Of a DNA stretch of 64,000 nucleotides, positions 17,951 to 26,372 are shown one piece after another. The notes below the pieces were generated by a model. It was not told the origin of the DNA and searched no databases. It was given only the letters and a program-made list of their open reading frames with translations. How positions within the stretch are numbered: the first letter of the stretch is position 1; every line of letters starts with the position of its first letter. A program made the position numbers and the translations under genes. Source of the stretch: Streptococcus anginosus (GTDB taxonomy: Bacteria > Bacillota > Bacilli > Lactobacillales > Streptococcaceae); the NCBI RefSeq assembly GCF_001697145.1, contig NZ_CP012719.1:530501-594500 (forward strand), in the 5' to 3' direction.

Positions 17951-19065
17951 CACAAAGCAATGGTTTAAAAGATACGATTGCCTGTGAGACTCGTATCAGT
18001 CAGATTATAGATGATACTCTTTCTTATGCAGGCTATAATATTTCCGAATTGATGGAGAATAATGCAAGTTTTGAAGAAGTCATTTACCTACTTTGGAATT
18101 TGCATTTGCCAACTCAGATTGAATTGAAACATTTTGTGAACGATTTACGTGCCAATTATGCCATTAGTGATGCAGTGGAACAATGTATTCTCATCCAATC
18201 GCGCAAGCATCTGCATCCAATGAGTGTATTGCGTTCTACAGTTAGTCTTTTAGGAGTTTATAATATCCATGCTGAAGAGACGTCTCTAGAAGCAACTTAT
18301 GAACAAAGTATTCAATTGATGGCTAAGATTCCAACGATTATTGCAACATTTACAAGGTTGAGATCGGGGCAAACTCCGATTGAACCGAGAAAAGATTTAG
18401 GATTTGCAGCGAACTTTTTATATATGTTAAATGGGCAGGAACCAACAGAATTAGAAATTCGAGTTTTCAATCGTGCTTTGGTTCTTCATGCAGATCACGA
18501 GCTAAATGCTTCCACTTTTGCAGCGCGGGTCTGTGCTTCCACTTTAACCGATATTTATTCTTGTGTGACGGCGGCAATCGGTGCGTTAAAAGGGTCACTT
18601 CATGGAGGAGCCAATGAATGCGTCTTTGACATGTTAAAGGAAATTAAAGCAGAGGGCGATACGAATGCATATTTGGATCGAAAATTAGCCTCACATGAAA
18701 AAATCATGGGCTTTGGTCATCGTGTTTATAAAACACAGGATCCTCGTGAAAAATATTTGCGAGAAATGGCAGAGGAATTGACAAAGGGAACAGAAAAAGA
18801 AATTTGGTACCAGATTTCAGAAGAAATCGAACGTTATATGAAGCACACCAAGCATTTAATACCGAATGTAGATTTTTACTCAGCAACGGTTTACCATGTT
18901 TTAGGTATTGACAGTAGTATCTATACATTGATTTTTGCAATGAGTCGGGTGTCTGGCTGGATTGCCCACATTCAAGAACAGCGCAAAAATAATAAGTTGA
19001 TTAGACCTCGCTCTCATTATGTTGGCGCTCAAAATTTACATTATATTCCTATTGGGAGGAGATAA
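17947..19065 (+). CDS. citZ: Citrate synthase
   Basis: The enzyme condenses acetyl-CoA with oxaloacetate to give citrate, the entry step of the oxidative branch. The 372-aa protein is the short Gram-positive type. Catalytic landmarks are the His of [10 protein letters not shown], the GGANE segment near [12 protein letters not shown], and the active-site region [13 protein letters not shown]. It overlaps aconitase by four bases and is followed by icd after one base. With its neighbours it makes 2-oxoglutarate for glutamate, since no other TCA genes are in the window. Confidence 0.96.
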   Translation: MTQSNGLKDTIACETRISQIIDDTLSYAGYNISELMENNASFEEVIYLLWNLHLPTQIELKHFVNDLRANYAISDAVEQCILIQSRKHLHPMSVLRSTVSLLGVYNIHAEETSLEATYEQSIQLMAKIPTIIATFTRLRSGQTPIEPRKDLGFAANFLYMLNGQEPTELEIRVFNRALVLHADHELNASTFAARVCASTLTDIYSCVTAAIGALKGSLHGGANECVFDMLKEIKAEGDTNAYLDRKLASHEKIMGFGHRVYKTQDPREKYLREMAEELTKGTEKEIWYQISEEIERYMKHTKHLIPNVDFYSATVYHVLGIDSSIYTLIFAMSRVSGWIAHIQEQRKNNKLIRPRSHYVGAQNLHYIPIGRR

Positions 19066-19066
19066 A

Positions 19067-20254
19067 ATGGCAGAAAGAATTCGTCTTGTGAATAAAAAGT
19101 TGCTCGTTCCTGATAATCCCATTATCCCTTATATCGAAGGTGATGGAATTGGACATGACATTTGGAAAAATGCACAACTTGTCTTGGATAAAGCGGTGGA
19201 GATAGCTTATGGAAGCAGTAGAAAGATTTTTTGGAAAGAGATATTGGCGGGAGAAAAAGCCTTTCGTTTGACAGGAGAATGGTTGCCAGAAGAGACTTTA
19301 ACGACAATTCATCATCATTTAGTTGCGATTAAAGGTCCTCTTACAACTCCTGTTGGTGGTGGCATTCGTTCTTTAAATGTTGCCTTGCGTCAAGAACTAG
19401 ATCTCTACGCTTGTGTACGTCCCGTACGGTATTTTGCGGGCGTTCCTAGCCCACTACGACATCCTGAAAAGACGGATATGACAATTTTCCGTGAAAATAC
19501 CGAAGATATTTATGCAGGAATCGAATGGGAAAGTGAGTCTGATGAGGCTCAAAAAGTGATACAATTTTTGCAAGAGAAAATGGGAATTGATAAAATTCGT
19601 TTTCCGAAGACAAGTGCTATTGGCATTAAACCAATTTCACGCCAAGGAAGTGAACGGTTGATTCGTGCAGCGATCCATTATGCTCTATCTGCCAATGTAA
19701 AAAACGTAACTCTGGTTCATAAAGGGAATATCCAAAAATTTACAGAAGGTGGTTTCAGAAAATGGGGCTATGAGCTTTCAGAGAAGGAGTTTGCAAAGGA
19801 ATTAGCAGCTGGGAAATTGATTGTGACAGATGTGATTGCAGATAATTTTTTACAACAAATTCTATTAAATCCTGAAAAATTTCAAGTAGTAGCTTTGACA
19901 AATTTGAATGGAGATTATGTTAGTGATGCTCTGGCTGCTCAAGTTGGTGGCATTGGTATTGCTCCTGGAGCTAATATCAATTATGAAACAGGTCATGCTA
20001 TTTTTGAAGCAACGCATGGAACAGCTCCTGATATCGCAAATCAAAATAAAGCAAATCCTTGTTCACTCTTGTTGTCTGCCTGCATGATGTTTGATTACAT
20101 TGGGTGGTCCGAAGCTGCGCAAGTTATTATAAAAGCGATTGAAAAAGCGTTAGCACTTCAAAAGATGACAGATGATTTTGCTAGTCAGATAGAAGGTGTT
20201 CCTGCGCTTTCAACGAGTGATTTCACTCAGGTTTTATTAGATTTTTTAGCTTAG
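19067..20254 (+). CDS. icd: Isocitrate dehydrogenase, predicted NAD-dependent
   Basis: The enzyme converts isocitrate to 2-oxoglutarate and CO2. The 395-aa protein has the substrate loop [20 protein letters not shown] (conserved Ser and Arg residues) and NLNGDYVSD for metal binding. The cofactor site reads [19 protein letters not shown] enzymes such as that of E. coli have Lys-Tyr where this has Asp-Ile, and Asp there is the mark of NAD use, so NAD preference is inferred. The start at 19067 follows GGGAGG and lies one base after the citZ stop. It is the last gene of the operon. Confidence 0.93.
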   Translation: MAERIRLVNKKLLVPDNPIIPYIEGDGIGHDIWKNAQLVLDKAVEIAYGSSRKIFWKEILAGEKAFRLTGEWLPEETLTTIHHHLVAIKGPLTTPVGGGIRSLNVALRQELDLYACVRPVRYFAGVPSPLRHPEKTDMTIFRENTEDIYAGIEWESESDEAQKVIQFLQEKMGIDKIRFPKTSAIGIKPISRQGSERLIRAAIHYALSANVKNVTLVHKGNIQKFTEGGFRKWGYELSEKEFAKELAAGKLIVTDVIADNFLQQILLNPEKFQVVALTNLNGDYVSDALAAQVGGIGIAPGANINYETGHAIFEATHGTAPDIANQNKANPCSLLLSACMMFDYIGWSEAAQVIIKAIEKALALQKMTDDFASQIEGVPALSTSDFTQVLLDFLA

Positions 20255-20288
20255 GTTCTGATTTTTACACATGAAACAAATCGTGGGA

Positions 20289-20313
20289 CTCTATCTTCGG
20301 ATGGAGTTTTTTT
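20289..20313 (+). terminator. Terminator after icd
   Basis: CTCTATC/GATGGAG with a TTCG loop and a seven-T run. The 23-base core is identical to the terminator after rplA at 15062. Confidence 0.88.
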
Positions 20314-20388
20314 AAATCCTGTGAGTGTTACTTTTTTTTCGAAATTTTTATTTTTTACAGAATTTGACTATATAAAAATCTCAAAATA

Positions 20389-20397
20389 TGGTAAAAT
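20389..20397 (+). promoter_or_regulatory. pyrH extended -10 promoter
   Basis: TGG plus TAAAAT (20392-20397) lies 28 bases before the pyrH ATG. A TTGACT at 20364 is 22 bases away, too far for a normal -35. Confidence 0.5.
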
Positions 20398-20424
20398 AGT
20401 ACAGATAAAATAAGGAGAATAAAA

Positions 20425-21165
20425 ATGGTGGCCCCGAAATATAAACGTATTTTAATCAAATTATCAGGTGAAGCTCTTGCTGGTGAGAAAGGGATCGGAA
20501 TTAACATTTCAACCGTTCAAAAAATGGCAGAGGAAATCAAGGAAGTACATGATTTAGGTATTGAAATCGCCCTTGTTATCGGCGGTGGAAATCTCTGGCG
20601 TGGAGAGCCTGCGGCAGAAGCAGGAATGGATCGTGTGCAGGCTGACTACACAGGAATGTTAGGAACAGTCATGAATGCCTTGGTCATGGCGGATTCACTT
20701 CAACAAGTGGGGGTGGATACGCGCGTACAAACAGCGATTGCTATGCAGCAAGTAGCAGAACCTTATATTCGTGGACGCGCTCTGCGACACTTGGAAAAAG
20801 GACGTATCGTTATTTTCGGTGCTGGAGTTGGTTCTCCCTACTTCTCAACAGATACAACAGCTGCCCTTCGCGCGGCTGAGATTGAAGCTGATGCAATTCT
20901 TATGGCAAAAAATGGTGTAGACGGCGTTTATAACGCTGATCCTAAGAAAGATAAGACTGCGGTGAAATTTGATGAATTAACTCACCGTGACGTGATTAAC
21001 AAAGGTCTTCGTATCATGGATTCAACAGCTTCAACTCTTTCAATGGATAATGACATTGACCTTGTTGTCTTTAATATGAACGAACCTGGTAATATCAAAC
21101 GCGTTGTCTTTGGTGAGCAAATCGGAACAACCGTTTCAAATAATGTAGATAAAGAAGAGGAATAA
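20425..21165 (+). CDS. pyrH: UMP kinase
   Basis: PyrH phosphorylates UMP to UDP in pyrimidine nucleotide synthesis and is hexameric and allosteric. The 246-aa product has [14 protein letters not shown] at the N-terminus, IGGGNLWRG, the [20 protein letters not shown] segment and the C-terminal [17 protein letters not shown] precedes the ATG. It is followed after 3 bases by frr, the usual pairing. Confidence 0.97.
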   Translation: MVAPKYKRILIKLSGEALAGEKGIGINISTVQKMAEEIKEVHDLGIEIALVIGGGNLWRGEPAAEAGMDRVQADYTGMLGTVMNALVMADSLQQVGVDTRVQTAIAMQQVAEPYIRGRALRHLEKGRIVIFGAGVGSPYFSTDTTAALRAAEIEADAILMAKNGVDGVYNADPKKDKTAVKFDELTHRDVINKGLRIMDSTASTLSMDNDIDLVVFNMNEPGNIKRVVFGEQIGTTVSNNVDKEEE

Positions 21166-21168
21166 TTT

Positions 21169-21726
21169 ATGGCAAATGCAATTGTAGAAAAAGCGAAAGA
21201 AAGAATGACCCAATCACATCAAAGTTTAGCGCGTGAATTTGGCAGCATTCGTGCTGGTCGTGCGAACGCCAGCCTTTTGGATCGGATTTCAGTTGAGTAT
21301 TATGGAGTGGAAACTCCACTCAATCAAATCGCGTCTATCACGATTCCTGAAGCGCGTGTCCTTTTGGTGACGCCGTTTGACAAATCTTCTATCAAGGATA
21401 TTGAGCATGCACTCAATGCTTCTGACCTTGGTATTACTCCTGCGAGTGACGGTACAGTTATTCGTTTGGTTATTCCTGCTTTGACAGAAGAAACTCGCCG
21501 TAATCTTGCTAAGGAAGTGAAGAAAGTCGGCGAAAATGCTAAAATTGCTATTCGTAATATCCGCCGTGACGCCATGGATGAAGCTAAAAAGCAAGAAAAA
21601 GCAAAAGAAATTACTGAAGATGAATTGAAAACACTTGAAAAAGATATTCAAAAGGTGACAGATGAAGCAGTTAAGCATATTGATGAAATGACTGCCAGCA
21701 AGGAAAAAGAATTGATTGAAGTGTAA
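21169..21726 (+). CDS. frr: Ribosome recycling factor
   Basis: RRF splits post-termination ribosomes together with EF-G. The 185-aa protein is full length with the conserved [22 protein letters not shown] motif near residue 25 and the long helical bundle. It lies 3 bases after pyrH and is cotranscribed with it. The transcript ends in repeat copy D. Confidence 0.98.
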   Translation: MANAIVEKAKERMTQSHQSLAREFGSIRAGRANASLLDRISVEYYGVETPLNQIASITIPEARVLLVTPFDKSSIKDIEHALNASDLGITPASDGTVIRLVIPALTEETRRNLAKEVKKVGENAKIAIRNIRRDAMDEAKKQEKAKEITEDELKTLEKDIQKVTDEAVKHIDEMTASKEKELIEV

Positions 21727-21760
21727 GCTTTTCTCTATATGTAGTAAAAAATAGAAAGCA

Positions 21761-22026
21761 AAGAGAATGGGACAGAAATCAGTCGTTTCCTAGAAACTTG
21801 ATTTTGTCGTCCCATCTCCGTAAAGTCGAGTAGGGCTGTAAAAGTTGATTGATCAATGAGTTAGAGCTCACTCAGCAGTGATTGATTAGGCACTAAAGTG
21901 CCATTAATTGTGTATGGGAAACTCTAATTGACTAAAGTCAACATAGTTTCTCCAAACTACTGCGTCTTAGAATGATAACTATATAAACAAAGGAAGCTGA
22001 ACACTTTTGTTCCAGCTTCTTCTTTT
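21761..22026 (+). repeat. Intergenic repeat element, copy D (enlarged)
   Basis: GGGACAGAAATCAGT, GATTTTGTCGTCCCA, GTCGAGTAGGGCTGTAAAAG, TTGATTGATCAA and CTCACTCAGCAGTGATTG match the other copies. About 80 additional bases, including TTGACTAAAGTCAA, separate this part from the final hairpin GAAGCTG/CAGCTTC (21993-22019) with a T-rich tail. It fills the 351-bp gap between frr and cvfB and is the likely frr terminator. Confidence 0.75.
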
Positions 22027-22077
22027 GAAGTGGGAAGACATGTTTCATATCTACTTCAAACGATAGAAAGATAAAAA

Positions 22078-22932
22078 ATGAATACAAATCTTGCAACATT
22101 TATAACAGGTCTTGTAACCGATGAAAATGATCGTTTTTACTTTGTCCAAAAAGACGGGCAAACGTATGCTTTAGCTAAAGAAGAGGGTAAGCATCAGTTG
22201 GGCGAATCGGTCAAGGGCTTTGCCTACAGCGACATGAAGCAGAAACTTCGCTTGACGACTCTTGATGTAACAGCGACCCAGACGACTTTTGGCTGGGGAA
22301 CAGTGACTGATGTTCGCAAGGACTTAGGTGTTTTTGTTGACACAGGACTTCCAGATAAGCAAATTGTAGTGTCTCTTGACATTTTGCCAGAAATAAAAGA
22401 ACTTTGGCCTAAAAAAGGCGACTGCCTCTATATTCGTCTGGATGTAGACAAAAAAGATCGCATTTGGGGGCTTTTAGCCTACCAAGAAGATTTCCAGAAA
22501 TTAGCTCGTCCAGCTTATAATAATATGCAAAATCAAAATTGGCCGGCTATTGTTTATCGTTTGAAGTTATCTGGAACCTTTGTCTATCTGCCTGAAAATA
22601 ATATGCTGGGCTTTATCCACCCCAGCGAGCGTTACACAGAGCCGCGTTTAGGTCAGGTCTTGGATGCGCGTGTCATTGGTTTTAGAGAGGTGGATCGGAC
22701 TTTAAACCTTTCGCTCAAACCTCGCTCTTTTGAGATGCTGGAAAATGACGCCCAGATGATTCTGACTTATCTGGAGACCAATGGCGGCTTCATGACCCTC
22801 AATGATAAGTCAGCTCCGGAGGACATCAAGGCCACTTTCGGTATTTCCAAGGGACAGTTTAAGAAAGCTCTTGGTGGACTCATGAAAGCTGGTAAGATTA
22901 AGCAGGATGTGACTGGGACGGAGTTGGTTTGA
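22078..22932 (+). CDS. cvfB: S1-domain RNA-binding regulator CvfB
   Basis: The 284-aa cytoplasmic protein has tandem S1-like OB folds (for example WGTVTDVRKDLGVFVDTGLPDK at about residues 80-102 and LGQVLDARVIGFREVDRTLNLS at about 198-219) and a C-terminal winged helix (GFMTLNDKSAPEDIKATFGI, then SKGQFKKALGGLMKAGKI). CvfB/YitL proteins bind RNA and influence virulence-gene expression in Staphylococcus and pneumococcus. The Shine-Dalgarno (GAAAG) is weak. It commonly follows pyrH-frr in streptococci. Confidence 0.88.
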   Translation: MNTNLATFITGLVTDENDRFYFVQKDGQTYALAKEEGKHQLGESVKGFAYSDMKQKLRLTTLDVTATQTTFGWGTVTDVRKDLGVFVDTGLPDKQIVVSLDILPEIKELWPKKGDCLYIRLDVDKKDRIWGLLAYQEDFQKLARPAYNNMQNQNWPAIVYRLKLSGTFVYLPENNMLGFIHPSERYTEPRLGQVLDARVIGFREVDRTLNLSLKPRSFEMLENDAQMILTYLETNGGFMTLNDKSAPEDIKATFGISKGQFKKALGGLMKAGKIKQDVTGTELV

Positions 22933-23013
22933 GATACTAATCTATCTTATTTTTAAGATTTTTGATAGAATAAAAGGTATGTTAGAAAAGAAACCTCATA
23001 AAAGGAGGTCATT

Positions 23014-24051
23014 GTGTTAGCGATTGAAGAGATTAAAACAGTAAATGTGACAAATTTACCTAATCTGACGATTTTAAGTGGTGATGATACAGGTCAATTT
23101 GAAGCAATGAAATCACAATTTTTACGCCAAATTCGATATAATGCGGCAGATTTAAATATGGCTTATTTTGATATGAAAGAAGCTGTTTATCCAGATGTGG
23201 AGATTGATTTAGTGAGTTTGCCCTTCTTTTCTGAAGAGAAGATCGTCATTTTGGATCATTTTTTGGATGTGACAACAACTAAAAAACGCTATTTGACGGA
23301 TGATGAGCTAAAATCTTTTGAGCAATATTTGGAAAATCCTGCAGATACGACAAAATTAGTCATTTTTGCAGAAGGGAAGTTAGACAGTAAGCGGCGAATT
23401 GTAAAATTGCTCAAGCGAGATGGTAAAATTTTTGAAGCAAGTGAGCCCAAAGAACAAGAATTACGCACCTACTTTAGTAAGCAAGTTCAAGAACAGGGGT
23501 TAGAACTTCGTTCGCAAGTTTTAGAAGAATTGCTTATTAAGTCTGGTTCCGATTTTAATGAAATTAGTAAAAACTTAGCTTTTTTAAAGGATTATAAAAA
23601 AGATGGCATCATTACAAGCGATGACATTGCTGAAGCAATTCCAAAAACTTTACAGGATAATATTTTTGATCTTACCCAGATGATTTTGCAGCAAAAGGTA
23701 GATGCGGCAAGAAGCCTAGTACGAGATTTGACCTTGCAAGGTGAAGACGAAATCAAGTTGATTGCGATTATGCTGGGACAGTTCCGCATATTCACACAAG
23801 TGAAAATTCTCTTTGAAAATGGACGTAACAAAAGTCAGATTGTAGCGGATTTGTCCAGTTATTTGGGACGAAAGGTGAATCCTTTTCAAATCAAATATGC
23901 TTTGCGTGATGTGCGTTCTTTACAGCTTGATTTTCTGAAAAAAGCACTTGCTTGCTTGATTGAAACAGATTACCAAATCAAGTCTGGAGTTTATGAGAAA
24001 GGTTACCTCTTTGACTTGGCTTTATTAAAGATTGCTACCCACAACTTATAA
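23014..24051 (+). CDS. holA: DNA polymerase III delta subunit
   Basis: HolA is the clamp-loader subunit that opens the sliding clamp. The 345-aa length is usual. Family features include YFDMKEAVYPDVEIDLVSLPFFSEEKIVIL in the N-terminal domain and FDLTQMILQQKVDAARSLVRDL in the middle. The start codon is GTG at 23014, with AAAGGAGG 5 bases upstream. It lies just before sodA. Confidence 0.92.
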   Translation: MLAIEEIKTVNVTNLPNLTILSGDDTGQFEAMKSQFLRQIRYNAADLNMAYFDMKEAVYPDVEIDLVSLPFFSEEKIVILDHFLDVTTTKKRYLTDDELKSFEQYLENPADTTKLVIFAEGKLDSKRRIVKLLKRDGKIFEASEPKEQELRTYFSKQVQEQGLELRSQVLEELLIKSGSDFNEISKNLAFLKDYKKDGIITSDDIAEAIPKTLQDNIFDLTQMILQQKVDAARSLVRDLTLQGEDEIKLIAIMLGQFRIFTQVKILFENGRNKSQIVADLSSYLGRKVNPFQIKYALRDVRSLQLDFLKKALACLIETDYQIKSGVYEKGYLFDLALLKIATHNL

Positions 24052-24072
24052 GCAAATAAGTTGAAAATTTTG

Positions 24073-24100
24073 TTGGTCTACGTTATCATTTTCATATAAA
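24073..24100 (+). promoter_or_regulatory. sodA promoter
   Basis: TTGGTC (24073-24078) and TATAAA (24095-24100) are spaced by 16 bases and the sodA ATG lies 21 bases on, after AAGGGG. Confidence 0.55.
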
Positions 24101-24121
24101 ATGAAAAAGGGGAACAAACCA

Positions 24122-24727
24122 ATGGCAATTATTTTACCTGATCTACCTTATGCTTACGATGCTTTGGAACCATATATTGATGAAGAAACGATGCACTTGC
24201 ATCATGACAAACACCACAATACTTATGTCAATAATGTAAATGCGGCTCTGGCAAAACACCCTGAAATCGGTGAGGATTTGGAGCAACTTTTGTCAGATGT
24301 AGAAACCATTCCAGCGGATATTCGTCAAGCTGTTATCAATAACGGTGGTGGTCATCTCAACCATGCTCTTTTCTGGGAATTGATGACACCAGAAAAGACA
24401 GAGCCGTCAGCAGCATTAGCAGCAGACCTTGAAGCAACATTTGGTTCATTTGAGGACTTCAAAGCAGCATTTACAACAGCTGCGACAAGTCGCTTTGGTT
24501 CAGGTTGGGCTTGGCTAGTGGTCAATCCAGACGGCAAATTAGAAGTGACTTCAACTGCTAATCAAGACACACCAATCTCTGAAGGAAAGACACCAATTTT
24601 AGGAATTGATGTTTGGGAACATGCCTACTATGTGAAATACCGCAATGTTCGTCCAGATTACATCAAAGCCTTCTTTTCAGTCATCAACTGGAACAAGGTC
24701 AATGAATTGTACGTAGCAGCAAAATAA
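24122..24727 (+). CDS. sodA: Superoxide dismutase, Mn/Fe type
   Basis: SodA converts superoxide to hydrogen peroxide and oxygen in the cytoplasm. The 201-aa protein has all four metal ligands: the His of [13 protein letters not shown], the His in [10 protein letters not shown], and Asp/His in DVWEHAYY. Streptococcal enzymes are manganese-dependent or cambialistic. The start at 24122 ([17 protein letters not shown]) is preferred over a frame start at 24101 because AAGGGG lies 9 bases upstream and family length is 201. It is monocistronic. Confidence 0.97.
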   Translation: MAIILPDLPYAYDALEPYIDEETMHLHHDKHHNTYVNNVNAALAKHPEIGEDLEQLLSDVETIPADIRQAVINNGGGHLNHALFWELMTPEKTEPSAALAADLEATFGSFEDFKAAFTTAATSRFGSGWAWLVVNPDGKLEVTSTANQDTPISEGKTPILGIDVWEHAYYVKYRNVRPDYIKAFFSVINWNKVNELYVAAK

Positions 24728-24742
24728 GGTGTGCCATGAGAT

Positions 24743-24776
24743 AGAAAAAACGAATCTGATAAGGTTCGTTTTTTCT
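24743..24776. terminator. Terminator after sodA
   Basis: AGAAAAAACGAA pairs perfectly with TTCGTTTTTTCT around a 10-base loop. It is symmetrical enough to work in both directions. Confidence 0.88.
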
Positions 24777-24788
24777 GTTATAGTAAAA

Positions 24789-25004
24789 TTACCTATAAAT
24801 TTCTTCCAAATAAAACCAGATTTGTTGTTTGAGGAAATTCAGAGAATGATCGTTTGTTCTGTCAATCACGCCAAAAACGAGATAATGATTTTTAAATAAT
24901 AGCTCATAATCAATATTTTCTCCGACAATAATAATTTTTCCTCTTTGTAAAATGTCTTATCATATAAGACAATCTTCTGATGAGTAAAATCCTTAAACAG
25001 TCAT
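24789..25004 (-). pseudogene. Decayed small gene downstream of the bacteriocin exporter accessory gene
   Basis: An ATG overlaps the stop of the accessory gene (GAATGA), the usual sign of a coupled gene, but it meets TAA after three codons. A recognisable protein-like stretch follows in shifted frames: KIIIVGENIDYELLFKNHY in one and FGVIDRTNDHSLNFLKQQIW in another, ending at TAA 24789-24791. Dropping one T from the T6 run in CGTTTTTTGG joins the two. I do not recognise the protein. An immunity or accessory role would fit the position but is only a guess. Confidence 0.45.
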
Positions 25005-26362
25005 TCGACATTATTGAGCAGTTTATCTTTGTAGTAATGAAAGAATGATTTTTTCGCAATGACACTCGTTACTCGTCCTTGCAAACCGTACTTCAAGATC
25101 TGGCTATCTTTTTTAGATACGGAAGCTTTTGCAGTGATTTTAAACAGGTTTCCCTGTTTTGTTTCAGTAGCAGAAGTGTCAATGCTATTAATTTTACCGA
25201 TAATAGTGATTGTCTGATTTCCAATTTTTTCTAAGATAAGTCGGGAAGTTTGTCCCTTTTTTAAATTGGTCATATAGGCTGAAGGCACGTAATAGGTGAT
25301 AAGAACTTCTTTTGTTTTCGTGATATCTGGATAGATCTGAGCAATTTCCGTTCCTTTGGGGAGTAAAGACTTCCCTTTGAGCGCACTGCTGATATGAAGA
25401 ATCCCTGTTTCGGGAGCAGTCAGTTGATTATTTTGAAGTTGAGCATTTGCTTGGTTCAATTGATTTTGCAAATCGGTAATTTGGGTCGTAAGGCTTGTTA
25501 ACTGTTGGTCTGCTGTTTGGATAAATTGTGTGCGAAGCACCTCAATTTTAGTCGAAAGGCTATTATCATAGGTTGTTGCAGTTCCAGTACCAGCTTTTTG
25601 AATGTTTAGATTGGCTAGGGAAGATTTGAGGTTGGATATATTCGTATTAATCTGAGATAGGTATTGATTTGTAGTTGACGGATCAGGTTTGACTTGATAT
25701 TCATTTTTATATAGGTTAAAGGTTGCTTGATGAGGATTATTTTGGGGCAAATTTGAAGCGTTGCTAGAAATGGCATGATACAGTTCATGATAATCATTCA
25801 TTTGTTTTGTTAATTCGTTCATTTGATCATCAATAGCAGCAATCGTATGGTTGGTTAAAGAAGCTTGTTTACTAACTTCGGAATTATTTTTTGAAATGCC
25901 GATAGTTAAATCTTCTGATTGTTTGATAAAATTGTTAAATGTGTTGGCATAGCCAAACTCATCTTTGTTTGTAAAAAGATTTGTTCCCTGCTGTAAACTG
26001 TTCTTTAATGTTTCTAATTCTGCTTTTTGGCGCTGGTAAGTGGCAAGTTGCGTTTCAATGGCTGTTTGTTGGGAAGCTTCCATATTTTTTGTATATTGAA
26101 CCAACAACTCTCCTTTGGTGACGGTCTTATTTTCAGCTAAATGATTGGTCAGAACCGTATTGTCACTGGTTGACTGAATCATGGCAATGACTTTCGTTGG
26201 TGTGATTTCGCCAATGGATTTGACAGTCACTTCTTTTTGCCCGACAAAGGAAAAGAGGACAAGAAATAGAATGAAGAATGCCAAAGGCAGAATGAGAACA
26301 GTCGCAAAGTTGTGGTATCTTCGATGATAAAATTCTGCACTTTTAAACAGATTGGGATTCAT
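25001..26362 (-). CDS. Bacteriocin/peptide export accessory protein (ComB/BlpB/LcnD-like)
   Basis: This is a 453-aa HlyD-type membrane fusion protein. A short N-terminus leads into one membrane helix (FATVLILPLAFFILFLVLFSFV), then a long extracellular coiled-coil region rich in Gln, Asn and Lys (about residues 80-300) and a C-terminal beta domain. The N-terminal FKSAEFYHRRYHNFATVLI fits the ComB/BlpB/LcnD family, which works with a peptidase-containing ABC exporter to secrete double-glycine peptides. It lies 10 bases after the exporter gene on the same strand. Whether its cargo is competence peptide or bacteriocin is not decided by sequence; the neighbouring genes favour bacteriocin. Confidence 0.88.
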   Translation of the reverse strand: MNPNLFKSAEFYHRRYHNFATVLILPLAFFILFLVLFSFVGQKEVTVKSIGEITPTKVIAMIQSTSDNTVLTNHLAENKTVTKGELLVQYTKNMEASQQTAIETQLATYQRQKAELETLKNSLQQGTNLFTNKDEFGYANTFNNFIKQSEDLTIGISKNNSEVSKQASLTNHTIAAIDDQMNELTKQMNDYHELYHAISSNASNLPQNNPHQATFNLYKNEYQVKPDPSTTNQYLSQINTNISNLKSSLANLNIQKAGTGTATTYDNSLSTKIEVLRTQFIQTADQQLTSLTTQITDLQNQLNQANAQLQNNQLTAPETGILHISSALKGKSLLPKGTEIAQIYPDITKTKEVLITYYVPSAYMTNLKKGQTSRLILEKIGNQTITIIGKINSIDTSATETKQGNLFKITAKASVSKKDSQILKYGLQGRVTSVIAKKSFFHYYKDKLLNNVE

Positions 26363-26372
26363 AATTTACTCC

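Noticed and set aside
20364..20369. TTGACT as the pyrH -35
   Set aside because: It lies 22 bases from the TAAAAT, beyond normal spacing; the extended -10 alone is a better explanation.
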